Of a stretch of 64,000 bases of DNA, positions 1 to 8,920 are shown piece by piece. The stretch is from Moorena producens 3L. GTDB lineage: Bacteria; Cyanobacteriota; Cyanobacteriia; Cyanobacteriales; Coleofasciculaceae. Position 1 is the stretch's first letter, and each line of letters begins with the position of its first letter. A model generated the notes under the pieces. It was not told the DNA's origin. It made no database searches and saw only the letters and a program-made list of their open reading frames with translations. The translations under genes and the position numbers were made by a program. The stretch covers positions 6,225-70,224 of the forward strand of contig NZ_GL890851.1 in NCBI RefSeq assembly GCF_000211815.1. The letters run 5' to 3'.

Positions 1-519
1 GGGCAAAACCATACCCAGAATCAGCAACGCCATAATTCAAGCTTACGATCGCCAACACCAACGTTATCAAAACCTATAATTAGCAAAGCATTGACTTGAT
101 AGTAAGCATTTGTAACTAGATCAGTTACAAATTACACACCATCTTAACTGTTCACCAATGGTAGTTCTAAAGATCACCCAGATACTTTACGTTTTCTCCA
201 ACAGCGAGCTCAATCAGATCCCTATTAGCGTGTGCGAGCAGCAGTTATGACAGAATTAATCTGTGGTTGGAAAAATGAACCTGGGATGTTTTAGGGATGT
301 TTTAATTTTTATGCGATCGCGTAGCGTGACCTAGGGTCAATCGCACAAGCGCGGAAGCTTCGCTTCATCGCGTAGCGTGACCTTTCGGGCTTTGCCCAAC
401 GCTTCGCGAACGGTCAATCGCACAAGCGCAGAAGCTTCGCTTCATCGCGTAGCGGCTCTTTCAGAGGATCGCGCTGATCGCTACTCCCTACTCTCTTGCT
501 TGACCGTCAACCATAAACT
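1..519. other. Non-coding repeat-rich start of window
   Basis: I see no credible gene here. From about 315 to 480 the sequence holds several overlapping copies of a GC-rich palindromic repeat (cores CGCGTAGCGTGACC, GGGCTTTGCCC and GCTTCGCGAACGG, plus the motif AAGCTTCGCTTCATCGCG). The same repeat family recurs at 33.3, 38.8, 41.4, 42.5 and 57.4 kb. A HIP1 octamer (GCGATCGC) sits near 313. Confidence 0.6.
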
Positions 520-1749
520 CTAAACAATCTTTGGTTGTGGAATCGGAATAATAAATTTACCTCCTTGTTGTCGATACTCTTCCTGTTGCTGCAAAATCTC
601 ATCAGCAAAATTCCAAGCTAGCAGCAAGACATAATCTGGTTTATCCTCTAACAGTTTTGATGGTGGGAAAATCGGTAAATGATTAATGCCCATGTAGCGA
701 CCATGTTTGAATGGATTTAAATCCACTACATAATCCACCAGGGTTTTATTAATCCCAAAATAACTGAGCAGAGTAGTTGCTTTAGCTGCTGCTCCATAGG
801 CTGCTACCTTTTTACCCTTTTTTTTCAAATCCCAGAGGATATCCAGTAAAGAAAGCTTAATTTCCTGGACACGATTAGCAAAATCACGGTAGTAATCAAT
901 ACGGTCAACTCCCCGCGCTACTTCTTCTGCTAATAGAGATTTTACGGATTCCTTAACCTGTTCCTTAGGCTCCACAAATAGGCGTAACGAACCCCCATGG
1001 ATTGGAGTACGTTGGATGTCATTTAGGAATAAACCATGTTTCCTAAACAACCGATCCAAAGCAGTTACTGAAAAATAGCATAAGTGCTGATGGTAGATAG
1101 TGTCAAATTCACAGTGATCTACCAAGTCAACCACATAGGGTACTTCAATCACAGCTACACCAGTCTCTTTCAGCAGAACCCCAATTCCTGCTACAAAGCC
1201 ATTCAGATCTGGCACATGAGCCAAGACATTGTTAGCAAGAAAAACATCAGCTTTCCGTCCTTCAGAGTGTAGCTCTATTGCCAAATCTTTCGTAAAGAAT
1301 GTACAAAGAGTAGGAATACCTGCTTTTTGGGCAGCTTCTGCAGGTCCAGAGGCTGGGTCAATTCCCAGCACTGTAATTCCTTTTTCAAGAAAGTTCTTGA
1401 GCATATAGCCATCATTACTAGCTGCTTCAATTACTAGACTGTTGCTGTTGAGTTGTCTTGATTCAATGATGGCTTTGGCACTATCTCCAAAGTGTTTTAG
1501 TAACGATTTTGATACAGAAGAAAAATAGGGGTAGTCTCGACAAAATAGGATTTCGGGCGGGACACTTTCGGTGATTTGGACTAAACCACTGCTAGGAGAA
1601 AACGCCAGATCCAATGGCGCAGTATATTCAGGTTTATCTAGCTGGTCTTTAGTAAGTAATCCATCAGCTAATGGGGTGTAACCGAAGGAAATAATTAACT
1701 CTAAGTCATCAGTGCTGTTAGCACGACAAATAGGCATGGAATTATACAT
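520..1749 (-). CDS. SAM-dependent C-methyltransferase-like protein (sugar C-methyltransferase family)
   Basis: This 409-residue protein has the three-part layout of NDP-sugar C-methyltransferases of the TylC3 type. The N-terminal region resembles the putative zinc-binding domain (SFGYTPLADGLL, residues 21-32). The Rossmann domain has the SAM loop VIEAASNDGY at 106-115. The C-terminal domain contains KVAAYGAAAKATTLL near 315-330. It ends a minus-strand group with a glucose-1-phosphate cytidylyltransferase and an epimerase, so it probably methylates a CDP-linked sugar destined for a surface glycan. That is inferred from context. The usual zinc-binding cysteines are largely absent: only Cys8 of the expected CxxC pair remains. 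A 225-bp AT-rich gap separates it from the epimerase. Confidence 0.75.
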   Translation of the reverse strand: MYNSMPICRANSTDDLELIISFGYTPLADGLLTKDQLDKPEYTAPLDLAFSPSSGLVQITESVPPEILFCRDYPYFSSVSKSLLKHFGDSAKAIIESRQLNSNSLVIEAASNDGYMLKNFLEKGITVLGIDPASGPAEAAQKAGIPTLCTFFTKDLAIELHSEGRKADVFLANNVLAHVPDLNGFVAGIGVLLKETGVAVIEVPYVVDLVDHCEFDTIYHQHLCYFSVTALDRLFRKHGLFLNDIQRTPIHGGSLRLFVEPKEQVKESVKSLLAEEVARGVDRIDYYRDFANRVQEIKLSLLDILWDLKKKGKKVAAYGAAAKATTLLSYFGINKTLVDYVVDLNPFKHGRYMGINHLPIFPPSKLLEDKPDYVLLLAWNFADEILQQQEEYRQQGGKFIIPIPQPKIV

Positions 1750-1974
1750 TATTAGTTTAATAATATCACTGTTAATTGTTGACTGTAAACGGTTGGCAAT
1801 TAACTGTTAACCATCAACAAAAAAAATATCCAGAACCATAGGCAAGTTAACTGTTTGTTAAATTTAACTAATTCTCCAGAGTGCCTGCAACCAGTGTTTC
1901 TGGCCTTTTGGTAATTGGTAATTGGCAATTAGAGTAGGATTACCGATTACCGATTACCAATGACCCAACAACTC

Positions 1975-3039
1975 CTAAACACTCATGGCTTGTATTTGAG
2001 GAGATCTAGGTAGCTCCGTACGCCAACGCAGGGTTTGATCTAATCTTCCAGTGCTAAGTAATTGTTTGATGTGAGCGATACGCTGATACCTCGGTCCCTC
2101 AAACTCTTCCAAGGTTAAGCCTACGGTTTGATAAGCCTGGTAGAGTTCTTGAGCTCCCCGAGGGGCATTCCATTGGGGTTTGAATTCGGGTAATGTCCGA
2201 ATAATCTTACTACAATCAACGCGATAACAGCGCTTATCGGGTCCAGCATCTTTAGCGTATTCAATTTCGCAGCCTGGGACTGTTTCTTTGACAATTTCCG
2301 CTAACTCTCGAATCCGATAGTTGTCCTCATTCCGTCCGACATTAAACCCTTGATTGTGTACCAGCTCACGAGGTGCTTCCAACACCGCAATAAATGCTTG
2401 GGAAATATCTTCAATATGGACAATGGGACGCCAAGGGGTGCCATCGCTCTTGATATACACTTGACCCGTGGTAAATGCCCAAGCCACCAAGTTATTGAGT
2501 ACTAGATCAAAGCGCAGACGGCGGGAAACACCGTAAGCCGTGGCATTGCGCAGAAAGATAGGACTAAAGTTATCGTCCGCTAACTGAGTAACATCTTGCT
2601 CGACACGAACTTTAGAAATGCCGTAAGGAGTGACGGGGTTGAAGGATGATTCCTCAGTCAACCAATCATCACCACCAGCGCCATAGTTACTACAGGAGGA
2701 TGAGAATACGAAGCGCTCGATGCCTGCGGCTTTGGCTAACTTAGCCAAATGAACTGAAGCAGCATGATTGATCTCATAGGTTAAGTCAGGATTGAGATTC
2801 CCCAGAGGATCGTTGGAAAGCCCTGCTAAGTGGATTAGAGCATCAAATCCTTCCAGTTCTGTTGCCGTAACGTCACGGATATCCTTTTTTAGCTCTGGAA
2901 TTTTTCGAATTCCTTCACCAAAGGTACTCTGTTCAAATAAGTCGCTATCAAGACCAAATACATCATACCCTTGAGCTAGTAGCATTGGCACCATGACTGT
3001 GCCGATGTAGCCCTTGTGACCAGTTACTAATACTCGCAT
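1975..3039 (-). CDS. NAD-dependent epimerase/dehydratase (extended SDR)
   Basis: The protein begins MRVLVTGHKGYIG, an N-terminal GxxGxxG NAD(P)-binding loop. It carries the YxxxK catalytic pair in TPYGISK, preceded by the serine-rich FSSSCSNYG strand, which places it in the extended short-chain dehydrogenase family of nucleotide-sugar 4,6-dehydratases and epimerases. I chose the ATG at 3039 because GGAGG lies 7 bases upstream. An in-frame start at 3075 would add 12 residues before the Rossmann strand. The start lies inside the upstream cytidylyltransferase gene (77-base overlap), so translation is probably coupled. It likely acts on the CDP-hexose made by that neighbour, but the exact reaction cannot be read from sequence. 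Confidence 0.85.
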   Translation of the reverse strand: MRVLVTGHKGYIGTVMVPMLLAQGYDVFGLDSDLFEQSTFGEGIRKIPELKKDIRDVTATELEGFDALIHLAGLSNDPLGNLNPDLTYEINHAASVHLAKLAKAAGIERFVFSSSCSNYGAGGDDWLTEESSFNPVTPYGISKVRVEQDVTQLADDNFSPIFLRNATAYGVSRRLRFDLVLNNLVAWAFTTGQVYIKSDGTPWRPIVHIEDISQAFIAVLEAPRELVHNQGFNVGRNEDNYRIRELAEIVKETVPGCEIEYAKDAGPDKRCYRVDCSKIIRTLPEFKPQWNAPRGAQELYQAYQTVGLTLEEFEGPRYQRIAHIKQLLSTGRLDQTLRWRTELPRSPQIQAMSV

Positions 3040-3814
3040 TATTTTCCTCCCAAATTTTCCAAGGTGCATTGCCACTGTTCCACAGACTTTCTAACCTGCG
3101 CTTGTCACGTAAGGTGTCCATGCATTGCCAGAATGAAGTGTGGTGATAAGCGATCAGTTGCCCATCTCTAGCGAGTCGCTCCAGTGGTGCTTTTTCCCAC
3201 TGGGTGTCATCACCGTCGATATAATCAAAAACTCCGGGCTCTAAAACAAAGAAAGCACCGTTGATCCAGCCTTCTCGGGTTTGAGGCTTTTCAGAGAATT
3301 CCGTAATCTGGTTTCCATCTAGTTCTAAGTAACCAAAACGTGCAGGTGGACGTACTGCAGTTAAGGTAGCTAATTTGCCATGGGAACGATGGAATTCCAG
3401 GAGCGCATTTAAATTGACATCAGAAACCCCATCTCCCCAAGTGAGCATAAATGTCTGATTGTTTACATAGGGAGCGAGCCGTTTAATCCGACCGCCTGTA
3501 TTGGTGTAAATACCAGTATCGATTAAATCAACTGTCCAATCCGGTGCTCCACCACCGTGCTGGATGACTTTGCCATTGTTAAGGTTGACCGTTAAGTTAC
3601 TATTAAGTGAACTATAGTCCACCATGTATTTTTTAATGACTTCTGCCTTATAGCCGAGGGCAATCACAAAATCTTGGAAGCCATAATGGTAATAATGCAT
3701 CATGATATGCCAGAGGATTGGTCGCCCTCCGATTGCTACCATTGGCTTTGGTTTTGTGTCGGTTTCTTCGGCTAGACGAGTACCGAGACCCCCGGCAAGA
3801 ATTGCTACTTTCAT
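2963..3814 (-). CDS. rfbF: Glucose-1-phosphate cytidylyltransferase
   Basis: This enzyme makes CDP-glucose from CTP and glucose-1-phosphate, the first step toward CDP-linked deoxy or branched sugars. The N-terminus MKVAILAGGLGTRLAEET with the following KPKPM is the nucleotidyltransferase signature. TWGDGVSD (about residue 127) is the metal-binding Asp loop, and GYLELDGNQITEFSEKP is typical of RfbF. At 283 residues it is about 25 longer than the usual 257. The extra C-terminal tail (SNWSQGLHRHSHGANATSSRV region) lies over the start of the downstream epimerase gene. It is first in the operon and divergent from the truncated pectate-lyase-like gene. Confidence 0.92.
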   Translation of the reverse strand: MKVAILAGGLGTRLAEETDTKPKPMVAIGGRPILWHIMMHYYHYGFQDFVIALGYKAEVIKKYMVDYSSLNSNLTVNLNNGKVIQHGGGAPDWTVDLIDTGIYTNTGGRIKRLAPYVNNQTFMLTWGDGVSDVNLNALLEFHRSHGKLATLTAVRPPARFGYLELDGNQITEFSEKPQTREGWINGAFFVLEPGVFDYIDGDDTQWEKAPLERLARDGQLIAYHHTSFWQCMDTLRDKRRLESLWNSGNAPWKIWEENNASISNWSQGLHRHSHGANATSSRV

Positions 3815-4232
3815 ATGACTGTTGAGACCAAAATCACTAACAACAAAATAACTAACAGGTTTGACTTATAATCCATCATTTTTTTATTAATTTTATGAGG
3901 AATAAACCTATCGATGTATCCTATCAAATTCGGTTGACTAATTATCATAATTCCTGAGCGGTGAATTGGTAATTTGTAATTAGTAATTGTTAGTTGGTAG
4001 TTAGTAATTCGTAATTGCTAGTTGATGATAAACCATCCCCCATTACGCATTACCAAAAATTCAGGGATTATTGGGAAACTAATTAACCGGACTTGATATC
4101 ATTCAGTATTTTCAATTAAACCCAAGTTGTACTTAGATCTGTTGCCAGATTGGCTTGAATTAAATTTAACAAAAATTAATTAATTAAAGATGAAAAATTG
4201 TGATTTATTTGACAGAAAGTGGTAAGGTAAAA
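3815..4232. other. AT-rich intergenic region with TAATTGGTAATT-type short repeats
   Basis: This lies between divergent genes, so it should hold promoters for both rfbF and the pectate-lyase-like gene. Around 3960-4025 there are degenerate tandem repeats of the ttggtaattagtaatt type. I see no ORF or RNA gene. Confidence 0.5.
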
Positions 4233-4781
4233 ATGCTAAAAACACGATTAACTAAGAACCGGTACCGCTGGATGATCAGTAAAGGTTTGGCAGTACTGCT
4301 CCACAAAGCGTTGTTTTTTATACATCTACCGCGTAAATACCAATCCCAAAGACTTAAAAATCTAGTAGGAATTCCTCCCCACCTAGCCACGCTCATGCTC
4401 TTCTCCCTAAACCTGTGCAGCCTACTATTGGTGATCGGCTTACCTGCTAGCTTTTCCAGCTTGGTCAGTTCTTCAGTAGCAGCGAATCCCCTCTATCCTT
4501 TGGATGCGAACATGGTGAATGTGCGGGATTACGGTGTCAAAGGTGATGGTATTACTGATGACACAGCCGCCATTCGCCTAGCAGTTCAGGATAATCTCAC
4601 GAAACATCGCACCCTGTTGTTTCCAACAGGAAGCTATTTGGTCAGTGATTCAATGGAGTCGAAGAATCAGAAGGGTGTGTTTGGGGCATTTCTGACTTGG
4701 CAAGGTGAAGGCACTGAGAAAAGTATGAGCAAGCTTCAGGAGAAAGCCAAAGGTTTTGGTAATCCTGAGCAGCCCACCTAG
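4233..4781 (+). pseudogene. Truncated pectate-lyase-like (right-handed beta-helix) secreted protein
   Basis: After a basic N-terminus and a hydrophobic segment (about residues 50-80, a signal peptide or anchor ending near SSVAANPLYP), the protein shows the start of a Pectate_lyase_3 / GH28-like beta-helix: NMVNVRDYGVKGDGITDDTAA, then a strand ending LTWQGEGTEKSMSKL. Family members usually run 400 residues or more past this point. Here a TAG follows KGFGNPEQPT, only about 90 residues into the domain. I started at ATG 4233, with GGTAAGG upstream, rather than the in-frame GTG at 4200. No continuation is obvious downstream, so this is probably a remnant. Such proteins often act on exopolysaccharide, which fits the sugar operon next door. 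Confidence 0.6.
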
Positions 4782-5122
4782 TAGAGTTGAAATGTTTGTA
4801 TAGGCCAATTCAAGAGCCAAGTAGACTCTCGAACCGCTACTACAGTACCATCCCGCCTTTTATCTATCTGTCTTTAAAGCAACTGTTTTTAGAGAGTTTG
4901 TTGATAAAAATAATATGAAACAGTTAGCCAATAAATTATTAGGTTAATAACTAAAACTAAACCTAGGTAAACACAGAAAAAAATACCCTTGATATGTGTT
5001 ATCGTTGAGGTGTTTGCGGTTTAAATAAACCCTAGGTAATTATCAGGGCTAAGTCGAGGTTATAGCAAATTTAATGCTTGATGAAGTAAACTCGTCCTCA
5101 ATGACTTACTCACACACAGCCA
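4782..5122. other. Intergenic region, no gene seen
   Basis: This is a 341-bp AT-rich spacer before the antiporter gene. I see no ORF, hairpin or RNA gene worth reporting. It presumably contains the promoter of the downstream antiporter. Confidence 0.4.
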
Positions 5123-6217
5123 ATGAACATAATCACTCTCATTTTATTTATTGCTGGCTTTGTACTTTTGGTTTTTGGGGCCGAAATCTTGGTCAAGGGC
5201 GCATCACAGTTGGCGTTGGTAGCAGGTGTCTCCCCCTTAGTGATCGGGCTGACTATAGTCGCTTACTGCACCAGTGCCCCAGAATTAGCCGTAGCATTGC
5301 AGTCGAGTTATGACGGACAAGCGGATATTGCCCTTGGTAACATAGTTGGCAGCAACATTGCCAATATTTTGCTAATCTTAGGCATATCTGCAACTATGTT
5401 ACCCTTGGTTGTATCCCGGCAGTTGGTACGATTAGATGTACCTTTGATGATTGGCATATCATTCCTACTCTTGTTTATGAGCTTGGATGGCCAACTGGGT
5501 AGAGTTGATGGCAGCATCCTGTTGGCTGGCGCGATCGCATATACTTTATTCACCATTATTCAGAGTCGCAAGGAAAATCAGGAAATCCCAGACCAGGATA
5601 CTCCTCAAACCCAATCTCGCCAGTCTCGTACTAGCCTTAAAAAGATAGTTACTCAGTTAGGGCTGATTGTTTTCGGCTTAGGAATGTTAGTACTAGGTTC
5701 CCGCTGGCTGATTAATGGGGCTATTGCTCTAGCCAAGATGTTTGGCTGGAGCGAGTTGATTATTGGCTTAACAATTATCGCTGTTGGCACCTCTCTTCCA
5801 GAAATTGCCACCTCCATTATTGCCAGTATCCGTGGTGAGCGAGATCTTGCTGTAGGTAACGCTATTGGCAGCAATATTTTTAATATCCTGTTGGTGCTGG
5901 GGATGTGTAGCTTGATTGTGCCTGATGGTGTACAGGTGTCAACTCCCGCCCTAAACTTCGACATTCCAGTAATGATTGCAGTAGCGGTGGCTTGTCTGCC
6001 AATTTTCTTTACTGGCTATCAAATTTCCCGGTGGGAGGGATTTCTCTTTTTAAGCTATTACGGTGCCTATACCTTGTATTTATTCCTCAACGCCACACAA
6101 CACCAAGCTTTATCAAGATTTAGTACTATCATGATGACATTTGTCGTACCGCTAACGATAGTTACCCTAGTAATTTTGGTGATGCGCAGTATACGGACTA
6201 CAATCAAGTCTGGTTAA
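5123..6217 (+). CDS. Calcium/sodium antiporter (CaCA family, YrbG-like)
   Basis: This is a 364-residue inner-membrane antiporter expected to exchange Ca2+ for Na+ (or K+). The two internal alpha-repeats that define the CaCA superfamily are clear: PELAVALQ followed by GNIVGSNIANILLILG (72-87), and PEIATSI followed by GNAIGSNIFNILLVLG in the second half. About ten hydrophobic segments are visible, with a charged cytoplasmic loop (SRKENQEIPDQD) between the halves. Length matches YrbG-like members. It stands alone, convergent with the methionine-salvage operon. Whether Na+, K+ or H+ is the counter-ion cannot be decided from sequence. Confidence 0.9.
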   Translation: MNIITLILFIAGFVLLVFGAEILVKGASQLALVAGVSPLVIGLTIVAYCTSAPELAVALQSSYDGQADIALGNIVGSNIANILLILGISATMLPLVVSRQLVRLDVPLMIGISFLLLFMSLDGQLGRVDGSILLAGAIAYTLFTIIQSRKENQEIPDQDTPQTQSRQSRTSLKKIVTQLGLIVFGLGMLVLGSRWLINGAIALAKMFGWSELIIGLTIIAVGTSLPEIATSIIASIRGERDLAVGNAIGSNIFNILLVLGMCSLIVPDGVQVSTPALNFDIPVMIAVAVACLPIFFTGYQISRWEGFLFLSYYGAYTLYLFLNATQHQALSRFSTIMMTFVVPLTIVTLVILVMRSIRTTIKSG

Positions 6218-6276
6218 ATAATTGCCTTAAATAATTGCTGAATTGTTCCGATTAAGCAATTCAGCAATTGTATTTG

Positions 6277-6960
6277 TTAATTCTTGATTGAGGTAGTGCT
6301 AAGCTCAATTTGTCGAGCAGCTACCATATATCTAAAAATATAATCAGCTAACTCCAAGTAGATCTGGGCACGTTCGGTGGAAGACGCCCAAACCGTTATA
6401 CCGTGGTTCCGAATTAATAGGACATTGACTGATGGGGGTGCAGCCTGAAAGCGATCGCATATCTCACTACTAATGCGAGACACATCTAGATGGTTGACGA
6501 ATACTGGTACCGTGATTTGGGGGTTCTCCTCCCGTACTCCAAATCCCTTAAGCATTTCTAGCGGTGGCAAAGGCAGGGTATCTTCTTTAGTGAAGCCAGA
6601 AACTAAATTCGCCTCAATGGTGTGAACATGATAACAAGCTTTAGCATCTGGGAATAAAGAGTAGATACTTTGATGAATGCTTGTTTCAGCTGAAGGACGA
6701 GATTCAGGTGATGGTTTTTCTACCACCCTGCCATCAGCGGCTATGCGAATAAAGTCTTTGCTGCCTAGCTGCCCTTTATGGCATCCACTAGCAGTAATCC
6801 AGAAGCTGCCATCGGGCTGTTTAGCCGAGAGGTTACCCGCTGTCCCCACCATCCAACCTAATTGATAGAAGTGACTGGCAGCAGTAATTAAGGTTGGTCT
6901 TGGATCAATAGCTGAACGTAATTGCTGGTCATTTCCGATTGAGGAGCTAAGATTAACCAT
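6277..6960 (-). CDS. mtnB: Methylthioribulose-1-phosphate dehydratase
   Basis: This class II aldolase-fold enzyme dehydrates methylthioribulose-1-phosphate to the 2,3-diketo compound that MtnW uses. WMVGTAGNLSAK near the N-terminus is the family phosphate-binding loop. CYHVHTIEAN supplies the HxH zinc ligands and LIRNHGITVW the third histidine. I chose ATG 6960, with GGTGGAAGA upstream. An alternative ATG at 7005 overlaps the mtnW stop as ATGA, which would indicate translational coupling and add 15 residues. It is the last gene of mtnD-mtnW-mtnB. Confidence 0.92.
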   Translation of the reverse strand: MVNLSSSIGNDQQLRSAIDPRPTLITAASHFYQLGWMVGTAGNLSAKQPDGSFWITASGCHKGQLGSKDFIRIAADGRVVEKPSPESRPSAETSIHQSIYSLFPDAKACYHVHTIEANLVSGFTKEDTLPLPPLEMLKGFGVREENPQITVPVFVNHLDVSRISSEICDRFQAAPPSVNVLLIRNHGITVWASSTERAQIYLELADYIFRYMVAARQIELSTTSIKN

Positions 6961-7001
6961 TCTTCCACCGCTGGGATAGCTGTTGTTGTATATCAAAAAA
7001 A

Positions 7002-8093
7002 TCATCCCACGGAATGTAGGGCTTCAAAAAATGCTTTAACGCCAGCAGCAGGACCATCGGGATGATCCATAATGCCAGTTCCAGCATTAAGAATAACCTC
7101 CTGTCCGTAATCTGCTACAACCTTAGGGACAATCCCAGCATGAATGCCAGCGGAAGGTACAGGAAATACATTACGCGATCGCAAACTATCTCGAATTCGC
7201 TTTTCCTCCTCTGGGTCAAAGGGTAAACTACCATAATGGGCGGGATATAGCACCGCATCTGCCCCACCATGAGCCATCAGGGTTCCCAAAACCACTGAGT
7301 AAGCCATCCCGTGGTTTGGGGCTCCACACAGGGCTCCTGCTAAGGCGGGATGGGCAAAAATTGGCACATTAATCTCTGGATCAGCAGCTAAGGCTTCTAG
7401 GACAGAGAAACCGTAGGTCAAGACATTCAGCCGCAGGGCATTTGCCCCTTCTTTAACCAAGGTATGAGCTTTATCAAGCAATTTGTCAGCCGAACCAGTT
7501 ACATTAACGGCATAGAGTACAGTGCGCCCAGTTTGCTGTTTGATTTCATCGAGTACCTTACGGCAGACTTCTAGACGTTTCAGGGTTGGTGCTATCTCCA
7601 AATCCCCCAGAATCTCATCATCTTTAATAATGTCAAGTCCAGCTCCAGCAACCTCTTGTAAAATCGCTCCATGGTCTTCAGCTGAGAGTCCCAAGGCTGG
7701 CTTAAAAATTGCCATAATCAGGGGACGGTCAACTACTCCTAGTCTTTCGCGAATTCCGGTAATTCCGAATTTGGGATGCCTACCGTAGTGTTCTGGCAAG
7801 CGCACTGCCATGACTTTAGCTGGTCCTGCCATGGAGTATTTGCCAAAAATCATGGTTAGTAGAGTAGGGATATCGTTTTCCACATTAGCTTCGGGAAAAC
7901 GGATGGTAGCCAAACCAGAACCATCAGGGTTAATGACACCTTGAACAACAGTACCAAGATGGGAGCGAAACACATTTTCGAGATGGGCAAAACGAGCATT
8001 CCAGGTGCCTGCAGTTTGCCCAACAGCAATCACTTTCGCTTGTTTTTCCACATCAACACCGGTTGGAAAGCGGTAGTCAACTTCAATGGACAT
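7002..8093 (-). CDS. mtnW: RuBisCO-like protein: 2,3-diketo-5-methylthiopentyl-1-phosphate enolase
   Basis: This is a type IV RuBisCO large-chain homologue, shorter (363 residues) than photosynthetic RbcL. It keeps the GLDIIKDDEILGD segment, with the lysine and acidic metal ligands corresponding to the carbamylated Lys-x-Asp-Glu of RuBisCO. It has the barrel strands IFAHPALAG and ILNAGTGIMDHP but not the full CO2-fixing loop-6 set. Its position between mtnD and mtnB strongly supports the enolase role in the methionine salvage pathway rather than carbon fixation. No mtnX/mtnC phosphatase gene lies beside it, although the product of MtnW must be dephosphorylated before MtnD acts. Confidence 0.92.
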   Translation of the reverse strand: MSIEVDYRFPTGVDVEKQAKVIAVGQTAGTWNARFAHLENVFRSHLGTVVQGVINPDGSGLATIRFPEANVENDIPTLLTMIFGKYSMAGPAKVMAVRLPEHYGRHPKFGITGIRERLGVVDRPLIMAIFKPALGLSAEDHGAILQEVAGAGLDIIKDDEILGDLEIAPTLKRLEVCRKVLDEIKQQTGRTVLYAVNVTGSADKLLDKAHTLVKEGANALRLNVLTYGFSVLEALAADPEINVPIFAHPALAGALCGAPNHGMAYSVVLGTLMAHGGADAVLYPAHYGSLPFDPEEEKRIRDSLRSRNVFPVPSAGIHAGIVPKVVADYGQEVILNAGTGIMDHPDGPAAGVKAFFEALHSVG

Positions 8094-8121
8094 ATTAAAT
8101 AAGTTATCAACTGGGATATTC

Positions 8122-8676
8122 TCAAACAGCTACTACCGGCTTCATCCGAATTTCCGTACCCGTGTACTCCGGAACCCAGCCTTCAGTAGTGATAAAGTAG
8201 CGCACAGCTTTAACCCGTCGTGATGGTGTCAGATAAAACCAATGTTCAGTATTCGCTGGCACATTAATGTACTCCTCAGGTTGCACAGTCAACTCCATTT
8301 GGCTGCCATCAGGACGTACAAACCCAAAAACCCCAACTCCTGCAACTATGTAGCGCACTTCATCGTCAGTATGGTAGTGACAATCCTTAAATTTGGAAAG
8401 GAGGGCATCAAGATTAGGTAAGTCTGGGTAAAGAACGATTAAGTCACGGGATTGATAGCCAGCGGTTTCCTTAAGTTGTTCAAAGTAGCTATCTAAAGCT
8501 TGGAGTACTGTTTCCTTTTCAATATCACTAAGGGTGTCTTGCTCTAGAAGGCTGTGAATTTCTGGCTTCTCCCCTACAGACCAGTGATTTAGCTCAACCT
8601 TCACAGACGCTAATTCTCCGGCAATATCACTTAGCTCGGTATAAGTTTTACCATCTTCAAGTCGTAAAACCGCCAT
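8122..8676 (-). CDS. mtnD: Acireductone dioxygenase
   Basis: This cupin dioxygenase cleaves acireductone with O2 to the keto acid precursor of methionine (Fe form) or to off-pathway products (Ni form). Metal ligands are visible: YHTDDEVRYIV gives the HxH...E set (His, His, Glu), and NTEHWFYL gives the last His. The 184-residue length fits the family. Two ATGs are adjacent (8679 and 8676). AGGAGG lies 3 bases before the first and 6 before the second, so I prefer the second. It is the first gene of the operon, with a 28-bp gap to mtnW. Confidence 0.93.
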   Translation of the reverse strand: MAVLRLEDGKTYTELSDIAGELASVKVELNHWSVGEKPEIHSLLEQDTLSDIEKETVLQALDSYFEQLKETAGYQSRDLIVLYPDLPNLDALLSKFKDCHYHTDDEVRYIVAGVGVFGFVRPDGSQMELTVQPEEYINVPANTEHWFYLTPSRRVKAVRYFITTEGWVPEYTGTEIRMKPVVAV

Positions 8677-8920
8677 CATGTCCCTCCTGTTGGCTGTTCG
8701 ATCTCCAAAGCGCTAAATTATAATATTAAGCATTGGCTTAGGTCAACCCACACCAGCCATCCAAACACTATTCTTAGGTATCAAAAGGGATAAAACGCTT
8801 CCAGAAAGGCTGTTTTAGGATAAAGTCCACCCAGTTTTCCTCAGAAAGGTTAACATAAATTAATATAAGAAGCTAAATTCTATATTTGCCACATCCTCGA
8901 ATCTATGGAGGTAACAACGA

